This document shows, piece after piece, positions 7,664 to 16,832 of a DNA stretch of 64,000 nucleotides. The stretch covers positions 4,898,001 to 4,962,000 of the forward strand of contig NZ_CP024190.1 in NCBI RefSeq assembly GCF_003391395.1, read 5' to 3'. Within the stretch, counting starts at the first letter, position 1. The number at the start of each line of letters is the position of its first letter. Position numbers and translations under genes: made by a program. The stretch is from Mycobacterium marinum. Lineage in GTDB: Bacteria > Actinomycetota > Actinomycetes > Mycobacteriales > Mycobacteriaceae. The notes below the pieces were generated by a model. That model was given only the letters and a program-made list of their open reading frames with translations. It was not told the origin of the DNA and searched no databases.

Positions 7664-9498
7664 ACCCGCTGCTCGAGGTGACCGATCTGGCCGTCACCTT
7701 CCCCACCGAGAACGATCCGGTCACCGCCGTGCGCGGCATCAGCTACCAGGTAGCCCCCGGCGAAGTGGTCGCGATGGTGGGCGAATCCGGGTCGGGCAAG
7801 TCCGCGGCGGCTATGGCCGTAGTGGGTCTGCTACCCGAGTACGCCAAGGTCCGTGGCTCGGTCCGGTTGCAGGGCACCGAGCTACTGGGGCTGGCCGACG
7901 ACGCGATGTCGCGGTTCCGCGGCAAGGTGATCGGCACCGTGTTCCAGGATCCGATGTCCGCTTTGACCCCGGTCTACACCGTCGGCGATCAAATCGCCGA
8001 AACCATCGAGATACATCAGCCCACTTTCAGCAAGAAGGCGGCGCGGCGGCGTGCGGTGGAGCTGCTTGAACTGGTTGGTATCGCACAACCCGAGCGACGC
8101 GCCCGCGCGTTTCCGCATGAGCTTTCCGGCGGTGAACGCCAACGGGTGGTCATCGCCATCGCGATCGCCAACGATCCCGACCTGTTGATCTGTGACGAAC
8201 CCACCACCGCTCTGGACGTGACCGTGCAGGCCCAGATCCTCGACGTGCTCAAGACGGCTCGCGATGTGACCGGGGCCGGAGTGCTCATCATCACCCACGA
8301 CCTGGGTGTGGTTGCCGAGTTCGCCGATCGAGCGCTGGTCATGTACGCCGGGCGAGTTGTGGAAAAGGCTACGGTCAACGACCTCTACCACAATCGCCGA
8401 ATGCCTTACACCATCGGACTATTGGGTTCAGTCCCCAGGCTCGATGCCACGCAAGGCACCCGATTGGTGCCAATCCCGGGTGCCCCTCCGTCACTCGCCG
8501 GCCTCGATCGGGGTTGCCCGTTCGCACCCCGTTGTCCCTTGGTCATCGATGAATGCCGCTCCGACGAACCCGAGTTGATCGAGGTCGGCCAGAATCACCG
8601 GGCTGCCTGCATTCGCACCGATCAGGTGAACGGGCGCAGCGCCGCCGACATCTATGGCGTGCAGACCGAGGCCACCGAGCTGGCGCCCGCCGACTCATCG
8701 GTGGTCGTCCGGGTCAGCGACCTGGTCAAGACATATCCGCTGACCAAGGGCGTGCTGCTGCGGCGATCGATCGGCGAGGTGCGCGCGGTCGACGGCGTGA
8801 GTTTCGAGCTCCGCGAGGGCCACACGTTGGGCATCGTGGGTGAATCTGGATCAGGAAAATCCACTACCTTGCATCAGATTTTGGAGCTCGCCGCGCCACA
8901 ATCGGGATCGATCGAAGTTCTGGGCACCGATGTCACCACTTTGACCGCGTCGAGTCGCAGAGCGCTGCGACGCGATATCCAGGTGGTCTTTCAAGATCCG
9001 GTCGCCTCACTGGACCCACGGCTGCCGATCTCCGATTTGTTGGCCGAACCACTGCAAGCCAACGGCTTCAACAAGACCGATACCCAGGACCGGGTTGCCG
9101 AACTGCTTGACATCGTCGGGCTGCGCCGTAGCGATGCCAGCCGCTATCCCGCCGAATTCTCCGGCGGACAGAAGCAACGGATCGGTATCGCACGAGCGCT
9201 GGCGCTGCAGCCCAAGATTCTGGCGCTCGACGAACCGGTGTCCGCCCTCGACGTCTCGATCCAGGCCGGAATCATCAACCTGCTCCTGGACCTGCAAGCG
9301 CGGTTCAAACTGTCGTACCTGTTTGTCTCCCATGACCTCTCAGTGGTCAAACACCTCGCCCATTCCGTGGTCGTCATGTTTGCCGGCAGCATCGTCGAGC
9401 AGGGCAACAGCCAGGAGGTTTTCAGCAATCCGCAACACGAGTACACACAGCGTCTGCTGGGCGCGGTGCCACAACCGATTCCGGGCAATGCTGACTAA
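7660..9498 (+). CDS. oppD: Fused double ATPase subunit of the oligopeptide importer
   Basis: 612 residues carrying two complete ABC nucleotide-binding domains in one chain, equivalent to OppD plus OppF. Walker A motifs GESGSGKS lie at 41-48 and 394-401, and ABC signatures at 155-162 (LSGGERQR) and 500-507 (FSGGQKQR). Each half has a Walker B and an oligopeptide-transporter C-terminal region; the Cys-rich C-P-F-A-P-R-C-P motif lies at the end of the first half. It powers the OppBC permease from the cytosolic face. Corresponds to Rv1281c. Confidence 0.96.
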   Translation: MNPLLEVTDLAVTFPTENDPVTAVRGISYQVAPGEVVAMVGESGSGKSAAAMAVVGLLPEYAKVRGSVRLQGTELLGLADDAMSRFRGKVIGTVFQDPMSALTPVYTVGDQIAETIEIHQPTFSKKAARRRAVELLELVGIAQPERRARAFPHELSGGERQRVVIAIAIANDPDLLICDEPTTALDVTVQAQILDVLKTARDVTGAGVLIITHDLGVVAEFADRALVMYAGRVVEKATVNDLYHNRRMPYTIGLLGSVPRLDATQGTRLVPIPGAPPSLAGLDRGCPFAPRCPLVIDECRSDEPELIEVGQNHRAACIRTDQVNGRSAADIYGVQTEATELAPADSSVVVRVSDLVKTYPLTKGVLLRRSIGEVRAVDGVSFELREGHTLGIVGESGSGKSTTLHQILELAAPQSGSIEVLGTDVTTLTASSRRALRRDIQVVFQDPVASLDPRLPISDLLAEPLQANGFNKTDTQDRVAELLDIVGLRRSDASRYPAEFSGGQKQRIGIARALALQPKILALDEPVSALDVSIQAGIINLLLDLQARFKLSYLFVSHDLSVVKHLAHSVVVMFAGSIVEQGNSQEVFSNPQHEYTQRLLGAVPQPIPGNAD

Positions 9499-11236
9499 CG
9501 CAGATCGGTATGACGGCGTCCAGCCCGGTCCTGGCGCGAGGTCGCGGCGGCCGAATCGCCCCTGGGCACGGCGTCGAATGCGTTGTGCCGGTGCCGCATT
9601 GCTCACCGTGACGCTCCTGCTTGCCGGCTGTTCGGCCAGCACCCAACTCCCCGCCGCGACCAGCGGGTCCACCGCGGTCGGCAGCAGCAGCGATATCAAC
9701 CCGCAAAATCCCGCCACCCTCGAAGACGGTGGTGACCTGAGGCTCTCGCTCACCGACTTCCCGCCCAATTTCAATATCTTGCATATCGACGGCAACTCGG
9801 CGGAGGTTGCGGCGATGGTCAAAGCCACTCTGCCGCGGGCCTTCATCATCGGTCCAGACGGTTCGACGACGGTCGACCACGACTACTTCACCAGCGTCGA
9901 ACTCACCAAGACCAACCCGCAAGTGATCACCTACACCATCAATCCCAAAGCATTCTGGTCTGATGGCACGCCGATCACCTGGCATGACATCGCTAGTCAG
10001 ATCCACGCGACCAGCGGCGCGGACAACAGATTCGAAATCGCCTCGAGCGGGGGCTCCGACCGTGTCGCGTCAGTGACCCCGGGAGTCGATGACCGTCAAG
10101 CCATCGTGACGTTTGCCAAACCCTACGCGGAGTGGCGTGGGATGTTTGCCGGCAACGGGATGCTGCTGCCCAGCAGCATGACCGCCACGCCCGAGGCGTT
10201 CAACAAAGGACAACTCGCCGGACCGGGCCCCTCCGCAGGCCCATTCATCGTCACCTCACTGGACCGCAGCGCACAGCGAATCGTATTGACTCGCAACCCT
10301 AAATGGTGGGGAAAGAAGCCGCGCCTGGACAGCATCACCTACCTGGTTCTCGATGACGCCGCGCGGATACCCGCCCTGCAGAACTTCACCATCGACGCGA
10401 CCGGGATCGGTTCACTCGATCAACTCACCATCGCCGAGCGCACCAAGGGGATCTCGATCCGGCGCGCGCCGGCTCCCAGTTGGAGCCATTTCACCCTCAA
10501 CGGTGCCCCGGGAGCGATCCTCTCCGACCCGGCGCTGCGGTTGGCCGTCTGCAAGGGGATCGACCGCCGGACGATAGCCAAAGTGGCACTATACGGCCTG
10601 ACCAATGATCCGGCGCCGTTGAACAATCATGTTTTCGTCGCCGGGCAGGAGGGCTATCAGGACAACAGCAGTCCCTACGATCCGGAGCAGGCCAAGCGGG
10701 AGCTCGATGCCCTGGGCTGGAAGCTCAACGGCAAGTTCCGGGAGAAAGACGGCCATCAGCTCGTCGTCCGCTTGCTGTTCTACGAAGCTCAGAGCAGTCG
10801 CCAATTCGCGCAGGTCGCTCAGTACAGCCTGGCCCAGATCGGCGTCAAACTCGAACTGCAATCGAGGTCGGGCAGTGGCTTTTTCAGTAACTACGTCAAT
10901 GTCGGGGCCTTCGACATTGCGCTGTTCGGCTGGGTCGGCGACGCTTTCCCCCTCTCCTCGCTCACCCAGATCTACATGTCCGACGGGGAAAGCAACTTTG
11001 GGAAGATCGGCAGCCCACAGATCGATGCGGCGATCGAGCGGACGCTGCAGGAGCTGGATCCGGCCAAGGCCCTCGCGCTAGCCAATGAGGTGGACAAGCT
11101 CATCTGGGCCGAGGGGTTCAGCCTGCCGTTGACCCAATCACCGGGAACGATTGCCGTCCGCAGCACGCTGGCAAATTTTGGCGCCAGGGGCCTCGCCGAT
11201 CTGGATTACACCGCGATCGGATTCATGCGGAGCTGA
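9488..11236 (+). CDS. oppA: Oligopeptide-binding lipoprotein OppA
   Basis: The extracytoplasmic solute-binding protein (family 5) of the Opp importer, 582 aa. The lipobox L-L-L-A-G-C puts the lipidated cysteine at residue 48 from this start. The internal ATG at 9578 would give a compact 17-residue signal before the cysteine and is a serious alternative start. The body carries the family pattern (F-W-S-D-G-T-P-I-T-W-H-D, then N-P-K-W-W-G). It overlaps oppD by 11 bases. Its 3' end overlaps the convergent hydrolase gene by 14 bases. Corresponds to Rv1280c. Confidence 0.93.
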   Translation: MLTNADRYDGVQPGPGARSRRPNRPWARRRMRCAGAALLTVTLLLAGCSASTQLPAATSGSTAVGSSSDINPQNPATLEDGGDLRLSLTDFPPNFNILHIDGNSAEVAAMVKATLPRAFIIGPDGSTTVDHDYFTSVELTKTNPQVITYTINPKAFWSDGTPITWHDIASQIHATSGADNRFEIASSGGSDRVASVTPGVDDRQAIVTFAKPYAEWRGMFAGNGMLLPSSMTATPEAFNKGQLAGPGPSAGPFIVTSLDRSAQRIVLTRNPKWWGKKPRLDSITYLVLDDAARIPALQNFTIDATGIGSLDQLTIAERTKGISIRRAPAPSWSHFTLNGAPGAILSDPALRLAVCKGIDRRTIAKVALYGLTNDPAPLNNHVFVAGQEGYQDNSSPYDPEQAKRELDALGWKLNGKFREKDGHQLVVRLLFYEAQSSRQFAQVAQYSLAQIGVKLELQSRSGSGFFSNYVNVGAFDIALFGWVGDAFPLSSLTQIYMSDGESNFGKIGSPQIDAAIERTLQELDPAKALALANEVDKLIWAEGFSLPLTQSPGTIAVRSTLANFGARGLADLDYTAIGFMRS

Positions 11237-12473
11237 CCCGGCGATGCAGCAGCGGCGCCGCCGGTAGCGCGTGCTCCGCCATAGCCGCCAGTTCGATCGC
11301 TTTCCACAAGGCGCGGATCGGCAGCCGCGCCGGCATTGCGTCCAGCTCCTCCCCTCGACCGGTGAGCGCGCCGAACTCCCCCCGACATACCGCCCCAGCA
11401 ATGGCCAGGGCCGCGGGCTCACGGAAGTCAAGGGCGCTGTGCGCCATGGTCGGTAGCTCTATCAGCACCGCGTTGGGCAGCAATGATGCGATATGTTCGG
11501 CGACCATGGCCGGGGTAGTGAGATCGTGCCCGCCCGAAACAACCACGGTTGGCCAGCCGAATCTGGGCATCTCGGCCACCAAGTCGTACGGCTCGGACTC
11601 GAACTGATCTGTCGCCGCAATAGTTTCGCGAATCGCCTGAGCGGGATCGAGCGGTAGGCCGTCGGGCTCGGCCGCGTAGTCCAGTTCGCGGAACGCGATG
11701 CGACCGACCAGGTCCATCTCGTAGCGGTACGGCACCTTGCGTGCATACATGGCAGAGAACCGGAAAAGCAAGTGCCACAAGATCATCCGGCCGCACAGCA
11801 GGAGATCCAATTGGCGTTCCAGAAGCCGCGCTCCGCCGTACCCGTAAACCGCCGCTGCGACCTGGGATGCGCGGGCCGTCATCACCCCGGCATCGACCAG
11901 CTGCCGAACCTTGGCCGCCAGCGCGGCGGTCTCCGGGCTATCCCCGTCGAGTAGCCGCCTACGAATGGTCTCGCGCGCAAGCGCAATGTCATCGCGAGAC
12001 AGCAACGGCGAATCGAGAATCATCGACCGTACCCGGGCCGGGTGACGGACGCCGACTCCAGCGGCAATGTAGGTGCCGTATGACGTGCCGTAGATGACAG
12101 CCGAGTCGACATGGGCGTCATCGAGCACCGCGGCAATATCGTCGACGACCTGATCGATTGTGAAAGCTTCTGGCGGTAGGTCGGCTCCGGAGTCATCGTG
12201 GCGCGACATCCCCACTCCGCGGTGCTCGATCATGATGACATCCAGACCGGCAGCGGCGGCACGCCGGCGCAACCCCTTGTACACCAGCATCGACGCCACT
12301 CCCGGCCCTCCCGGGATGATGACCAGCGGATGCGCCGACTTTCGGCCGGCGCGCACGTAGTACAGATCAAACTCGCTGTCGTTGCCCGGCGACACCGGCC
12401 GGCGCACCGGCCGCACACCCGGCATTCCCGCGAGTTTCTCGTGCGCCCGGCGCCGTTTGTCGCTCATCGTCAT
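11223..12473 (-). CDS. Alpha/beta hydrolase, proline iminopeptidase-like
   Basis: 416 residues of alpha/beta-hydrolase fold. It shows an oxyanion segment P-G-G-P-G (54-58), the nucleophile elbow G-T-S-Y-G with Ser131, a late acid strand (V-V-V-S-G-G-H-D-L-T-T-P) and a catalytic His in T-M-A-H-S-A-L-D. The cap region is typical of the proline iminopeptidase / tripeptidyl aminopeptidase branch (family S33). No signal peptide is visible, so it is probably cytosolic. Its place next to the peptide importer fits a role in cutting imported peptides (inference). It is not in the M. tuberculosis order I recall for this position. Confidence 0.8.
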   Translation of the reverse strand: MTMSDKRRRAHEKLAGMPGVRPVRRPVSPGNDSEFDLYYVRAGRKSAHPLVIIPGGPGVASMLVYKGLRRRAAAAGLDVIMIEHRGVGMSRHDDSGADLPPEAFTIDQVVDDIAAVLDDAHVDSAVIYGTSYGTYIAAGVGVRHPARVRSMILDSPLLSRDDIALARETIRRRLLDGDSPETAALAAKVRQLVDAGVMTARASQVAAAVYGYGGARLLERQLDLLLCGRMILWHLLFRFSAMYARKVPYRYEMDLVGRIAFRELDYAAEPDGLPLDPAQAIRETIAATDQFESEPYDLVAEMPRFGWPTVVVSGGHDLTTPAMVAEHIASLLPNAVLIELPTMAHSALDFREPAALAIAGAVCRGEFGALTGRGEELDAMPARLPIRALWKAIELAAMAEHALPAAPLLHRRVSSA

Positions 12474-12562
12474 CGGCGTCGGCCCATCATGGGCAGTATT
12501 CTGCCCAGACGGGCTGTCGTCGGCAGCTCAAGGGGCCGCCGGTTGGGCCCCTAGAGCCCGGC

Positions 12563-14152
12563 TCAATTGCGGATCAGGTCGGCAGCCTTGGCGCCTATCA
12601 GCACCGATGGGGCATGAGTGTGTCCACGCACCGTGCTCGGCATCACCGACGCGTCGGCGACGCGCAGGCCGTCGACCCCGCGCACCCGTAACTGCGGATC
12701 CACCACGCTCGCCTCGTCGCTGCCCATCCGACAGGTACCCAAGGGGTGATACAGGGTGTGCGAACAGGTGGTGAGGGCCAACTCGAGGGTTGCTTCATCG
12801 AGCTCGCTGCTGTTGTGCGGCCGCGCCACCGGCCCCAGCAGGCCGCGGAGCGCGGGCGCCTGGGCGATACGTGCGCAGATCCGCAGGCCTTCCATCATCG
12901 CGGCACGGTCCACACCGCCGGGGTCGGACAGGTAGCGGGCTTCGATTATCGGCTTGGCATGGGGATCGGCAGACCGAAGCGTGATCTGGCCCCGGCTCTG
13001 TGGGGCAACCAAGATCGGCCCGAAAACCACGCCGTGGCCCGGCGGGTGCGCGGGCAGTCCCTCGTCGTAGAACGGTGCCGGCGCGAAGATCAGCTCCAGG
13101 TCGGGTAGGTCCAGACCCGGCCGGCTGCGGACGAATCCGTATGCTTCGCCGACGTTGGAGGTCAGCATGCCCCGGCGCCGCAACAGATAGTTGATCAGCT
13201 GCATGGGCTTTTCGGCGGCGGCCAGACTGTCCCCGGCAACGTCGAAGCCCAGCGGCGTGATGAGGTGGTCCAGTAGATTCTGGCCCACTTCTGGCGCGTG
13301 GTAGACGGTTTCGATTCCGTGATCGGCGAGATGACTACGGTCTCCGATGCCCGAGAGCATCAGCAGCTGCGGGCTGTTGACCGCGCCGCCGCAGAGCACG
13401 ACCTCCCGGCGGGCATGCACCGTGCAGTGTTGCCCCTCGCGCTGGTACTCGACGCCAGTCGCCCGGGTACCGTTGATGACGATTCGGGTCGCCGTCGCAC
13501 CGGTGAGGATGCTCAGGTTCCTGCGCCCCATCGCCGGTCTGAGATACGCGTCGACGGTGCTCCACCGGGAGCCGCGGCGCTGAGTGACGATCGTTTCGCA
13601 AAAACCTTCCGGCTCTGCGGAATTCGGCTGCACCGGCGGAAACCCACAGTCGCGTGTGGCGGCCAGCCAGGCCGCAGTCAGCGGACTCGGACTCCGTTGA
13701 CGGGAGATCTGTAGTGGACCTGTCACACCGCTGTCGTCACCATTGACGAAGTGCCAGGCGGCGGTGACGTCTTCAATCTGGCGGAAGTAGCCGAGCAGCT
13801 CGCCGTAGGACCAGTGCGAGCCGGCGAGCCGCGCCCATTCGTCATAGTCGGCGGCAAAGCCGCGCACCCACATCATCGCGTTCATCGAGGACGAGCCGCC
13901 GAGCACCTTGCCCCGGGGCCAGTAGATCTCGCGCCCGCCCAGCTGCGGCTCCGGTTCGGTCGTGTAATCCCAGTCGACTTCGCTGCGGAACAGCTTGGGA
14001 AACGCCGCCGGAATCCCGATGAAGCGATTCTTGTCGCTCGGCCCGGCCTCGAGCGCCACCACCGAGGTGCCCGAATCGGCGCTAAGCCGATTGACCACCG
14101 CCGCCCCAGCTGAGCCCGTACCGACCACTACGTAATCGCACTCAATGTCCAC
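12563..14152 (-). CDS. GMC-family FAD oxidoreductase (Rv1279-like, choline dehydrogenase type)
   Basis: A flavoprotein of 529 residues that oxidises an alcohol group. The FAD-binding dinucleotide fold starts V-V-V-G-T-G-S-A-G (8-16). GMC signature 1 (L-G-G-S-S-S-M-N-A-M-M-W) and signature 2 (G-A-V-N-S-P-Q-L-L-M-L-S-G) are both present. The C-terminal active-site histidines are in Y-H-P-L-G-T-C-R-M-G and G-H-T-H-A-P-S. Members include choline dehydrogenase and other alcohol dehydrogenases; the substrate here is unknown. Same relative position and orientation as Rv1279. Confidence 0.92.
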   Translation of the reverse strand: MDIECDYVVVGTGSAGAAVVNRLSADSGTSVVALEAGPSDKNRFIGIPAAFPKLFRSEVDWDYTTEPEPQLGGREIYWPRGKVLGGSSSMNAMMWVRGFAADYDEWARLAGSHWSYGELLGYFRQIEDVTAAWHFVNGDDSGVTGPLQISRQRSPSPLTAAWLAATRDCGFPPVQPNSAEPEGFCETIVTQRRGSRWSTVDAYLRPAMGRRNLSILTGATATRIVINGTRATGVEYQREGQHCTVHARREVVLCGGAVNSPQLLMLSGIGDRSHLADHGIETVYHAPEVGQNLLDHLITPLGFDVAGDSLAAAEKPMQLINYLLRRRGMLTSNVGEAYGFVRSRPGLDLPDLELIFAPAPFYDEGLPAHPPGHGVVFGPILVAPQSRGQITLRSADPHAKPIIEARYLSDPGGVDRAAMMEGLRICARIAQAPALRGLLGPVARPHNSSELDEATLELALTTCSHTLYHPLGTCRMGSDEASVVDPQLRVRGVDGLRVADASVMPSTVRGHTHAPSVLIGAKAADLIRN

Positions 14153-14201
14153 CGCTCATCCCCGTTTTGGGATCAGTGTATGACGCGGGGCGGCCCGATC
14201 A

Positions 14202-16832
14202 CTAAAGATTCAGATCGATCCGGTGCGCGCCGGCGACACCGTCGTATCGGTCAGGGCTGCACGTCAGCACGATCACCTGACCATGGGTTCCCACGGTATC
14301 GAACACTCCCCCCATCTTGGCCAGGCGGTCTGGATCGGTGAATCCCAGCGCATCGTCTACCACCACCGGAACGGTGTCCTCCTTGGCCACCAGCGCCGCG
14401 CCCGCAAACCGGGCCAATATGCCGAGCTGCTCTTTGGCGCCGCCGGACAACGACTCGTAAGGCACCGTGACATCGTCGAGAGTCCGGCTGCGGATCCGTA
14501 GATCGCTACCGACATCGACCTCGAACGTGGGCCCGAACACCGGGCGCCCGAGTCGCTGTAGCTCCATTCGATAGGGCTCGACGTAGCGCTGTCGGGTGGC
14601 ATCGCGATGCCGTGTCATCACCGATCGCAACAGCTGGGCGGCTCTGGCGCGGCGTCCGATGCGGGCGTGCTGACTAGCGGCATGCTCACGTTCGGTCTCT
14701 GCCGCATCAAGCTTGCTCTGCCGACCTTCGCTGCCGAACACCGAGAGTTCGACGCTGATGTCGCGCAGCGCGGCGACAACGGCATCGTGGCGCTCATCCA
14801 GTGACTGCGCGATCTCGGCGGCTTCCCGTAGCTCGGCGGCTACCGCCTCGGGCTCGGCCGCGTCCAGCACTTCGGCCAGTTCGGCGAGTCGACGCTGCGA
14901 CGCCTGCAGCACGTGCAGATCGGCATCGGCCGCCGACGCGAGGTCGGCATCGCTAACCGCGGCCCGCGCGGTAGCCAGCCGCGAGGTGGCCGCTTCGACT
15001 TCGGCCCGCCCGTTTTCCAGCCTGCTCTGCAAAACCGTGGCCGAAGTAGAGGTTTCGGCGAGACGCCGGCTTGCCGCGAGAGCAAGCTTGCGCTGATCCT
15101 CGCACTGCTTGCCGGCCGTTATCCCGGCGGCCTCGGCCGCCTCGAGTTCGGCGCGGGCAGCCGTGGCATCGGTCGCAAACAGATCGGGCTCAGCGGGCTG
15201 GCTGGCCTGCAGCTGTGCAAGCCGGCAGCGGAGTTGGTCTACCTGCTCGTCACCACACAGCCCGGCCAGGGTGGCGCTCAACTGGTCGCGGCGCCCCAAC
15301 AGTTCGCGGCGGCGCTGTTCGACCGATCGGGCCTCCGCCAAGGTTGCCACGCCGCCCGCGGCCAATGCCACCGCAAGTTCTTCTTGTGCTGCAACATATT
15401 TGGCCTGCGCCTCCAGCGCGGTCGCCCCCTGGGTGATCCGCGCCGTCAGGACCCCGGGGACCTCGACCTCCGCGGGGCCGGTGGCCGTCATCGACCAACT
15501 CGAACCCGCCGACAACTGCACCCGTTGACCGCCAACCACCAGCTCGATGTCGGCGGCCGCAGTGAACTCCACCGCCGCGGAAATCAACGCGAGTTGCCCG
15601 TCCACCCGATCCACGCTCGCCGCAGCGGATTCGATTCGTTTCAGCAGCGCCTCGGTAAGTGTCACCTCGGATAGCTGGGCGCAGACCCGGTCATGGTCAC
15701 ACTGGACCTCTCCGATCCTGGCCAGTCGGGCGCTCAACCGTTGCGCCTGTTCGCGGTCGGCGATCTGGTCGAGAGAGCGCCGGGCGGCTTCGGCACGGCG
15801 TTGAACCGCCGTCAGGCTAGCCGTGGCTTCCTCGACCGCGACGTCGCACCGCTGCGCATCGGCGCTCGCCATCGCCCGCTGGTCGGCGGCGTGCTGCGCA
15901 TCGATTTGCAGGGCCTCGAGCGCCTTGGCGCGATTGTCGATTTCCTCGCACAGGGCACGCCGTTCAGCATGAGCGGCCGCCGAAGCCGAGCTGGTTGCGG
16001 CCTTCGCAGCGGTGACGAGCTTGGCCTCATGCGCTTCTGCCTTCAGCCCCGCGACCTTGTCGGCGGCCTGCCGCGCAGCCGCCAGCCGGGAACCGGCTGC
16101 AGCCAACTGCGGCGCCAATTCGGCTGCCTGCCTAGTTAGTTCACCATGGCGACTGATGCGCTCGTCGACCTCGGATACCGCCGCGGCGCACTCCGCTACC
16201 GCAGTCTCGGCTCCGCTCAGCCGAGCGAGGGTTGCCGCCCATTCGCCGGTGGGACGTCCGGTTGGGGTGAAGTAGCGCGAATACTCGGCATCGATGCGTT
16301 CAATCAGCACTGGCTCGGCACCCGAGAGCGCCACGTCGGTGGCCGAATGGGCGGCGGCGATATCGAGCGCGCGGGAAAGCGCATCACAGCTGGACAGATC
16401 CACCGCCGTGGTCGAAGCGGCCTGCAGCACCCGCTGGGCACGCCACAACTCGGTGTCCACCGTCTCCGCCAAGATCGCCCGGACCCGCTCATGGGCTTCG
16501 TCGCCGGTCAACTGTTCGCGACGAGGCGCCAGCACCGTCAGCTGTGTTTCACACTTCTTGTGAAAACGCTTCCGGTAGACGAAACGATAAGGACCACTGC
16601 TTATTTCGGCAGTGACCTCGGATCCGACGTCGGCATTGGTCGGTTTGACCTGCTTGATTTCCTTTTTCGCCGAGCGATCCTTGAATTCCAGTAGGAGATC
16701 CAAAGCCTCGATCATCGAGGACTTTCCAATCTCGTTGGCGCCGCACACAACCACCACACCGTGGTCTGGGAACTCGATCTCCCGATGCGCGATCCCGCGG
16801 TAGTTGGTCAGTACCAGCCGGTGCAACTTCAT
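14202..16832 (-). CDS. SbcC/Rad50-like AAA ATPase (Rv1278-like)
   Basis: An SMC-type ATPase of 876 residues. Walker A is G-A-N-E-I-G-K-S (31-38). Long Ala/Glu/Arg-rich coiled coils fill about residues 190-770, and near the C-terminus come the signature L-S-G-G-A-K-E-Q and Walker B V-V-V-D-D-A-L-G. I see no CxxC zinc-hook motif at the coiled-coil apex, unlike Rad50/SbcC. It overlaps its nuclease partner upstream by four bases (ATGA) and almost surely forms a complex with it. A role in DNA end processing is inferred from the family. Confidence 0.92.
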   Translation of the reverse strand: MKLHRLVLTNYRGIAHREIEFPDHGVVVVCGANEIGKSSMIEALDLLLEFKDRSAKKEIKQVKPTNADVGSEVTAEISSGPYRFVYRKRFHKKCETQLTVLAPRREQLTGDEAHERVRAILAETVDTELWRAQRVLQAASTTAVDLSSCDALSRALDIAAAHSATDVALSGAEPVLIERIDAEYSRYFTPTGRPTGEWAATLARLSGAETAVAECAAAVSEVDERISRHGELTRQAAELAPQLAAAGSRLAAARQAADKVAGLKAEAHEAKLVTAAKAATSSASAAAHAERRALCEEIDNRAKALEALQIDAQHAADQRAMASADAQRCDVAVEEATASLTAVQRRAEAARRSLDQIADREQAQRLSARLARIGEVQCDHDRVCAQLSEVTLTEALLKRIESAAASVDRVDGQLALISAAVEFTAAADIELVVGGQRVQLSAGSSWSMTATGPAEVEVPGVLTARITQGATALEAQAKYVAAQEELAVALAAGGVATLAEARSVEQRRRELLGRRDQLSATLAGLCGDEQVDQLRCRLAQLQASQPAEPDLFATDATAARAELEAAEAAGITAGKQCEDQRKLALAASRRLAETSTSATVLQSRLENGRAEVEAATSRLATARAAVSDADLASAADADLHVLQASQRRLAELAEVLDAAEPEAVAAELREAAEIAQSLDERHDAVVAALRDISVELSVFGSEGRQSKLDAAETEREHAASQHARIGRRARAAQLLRSVMTRHRDATRQRYVEPYRMELQRLGRPVFGPTFEVDVGSDLRIRSRTLDDVTVPYESLSGGAKEQLGILARFAGAALVAKEDTVPVVVDDALGFTDPDRLAKMGGVFDTVGTHGQVIVLTCSPDRYDGVAGAHRIDLNL

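Noticed and set aside
9095..9487. N-terminal extension of OppA
   Set aside because: This part lies inside the second ATPase domain of oppD in another frame; the lipoprotein signal begins after 9488.
14913..15674. 253-residue plus-strand frame opposite the SbcC-like gene
   Set aside because: Antisense to coiled-coil coding sequence, Arg/Gly-rich and without motifs.
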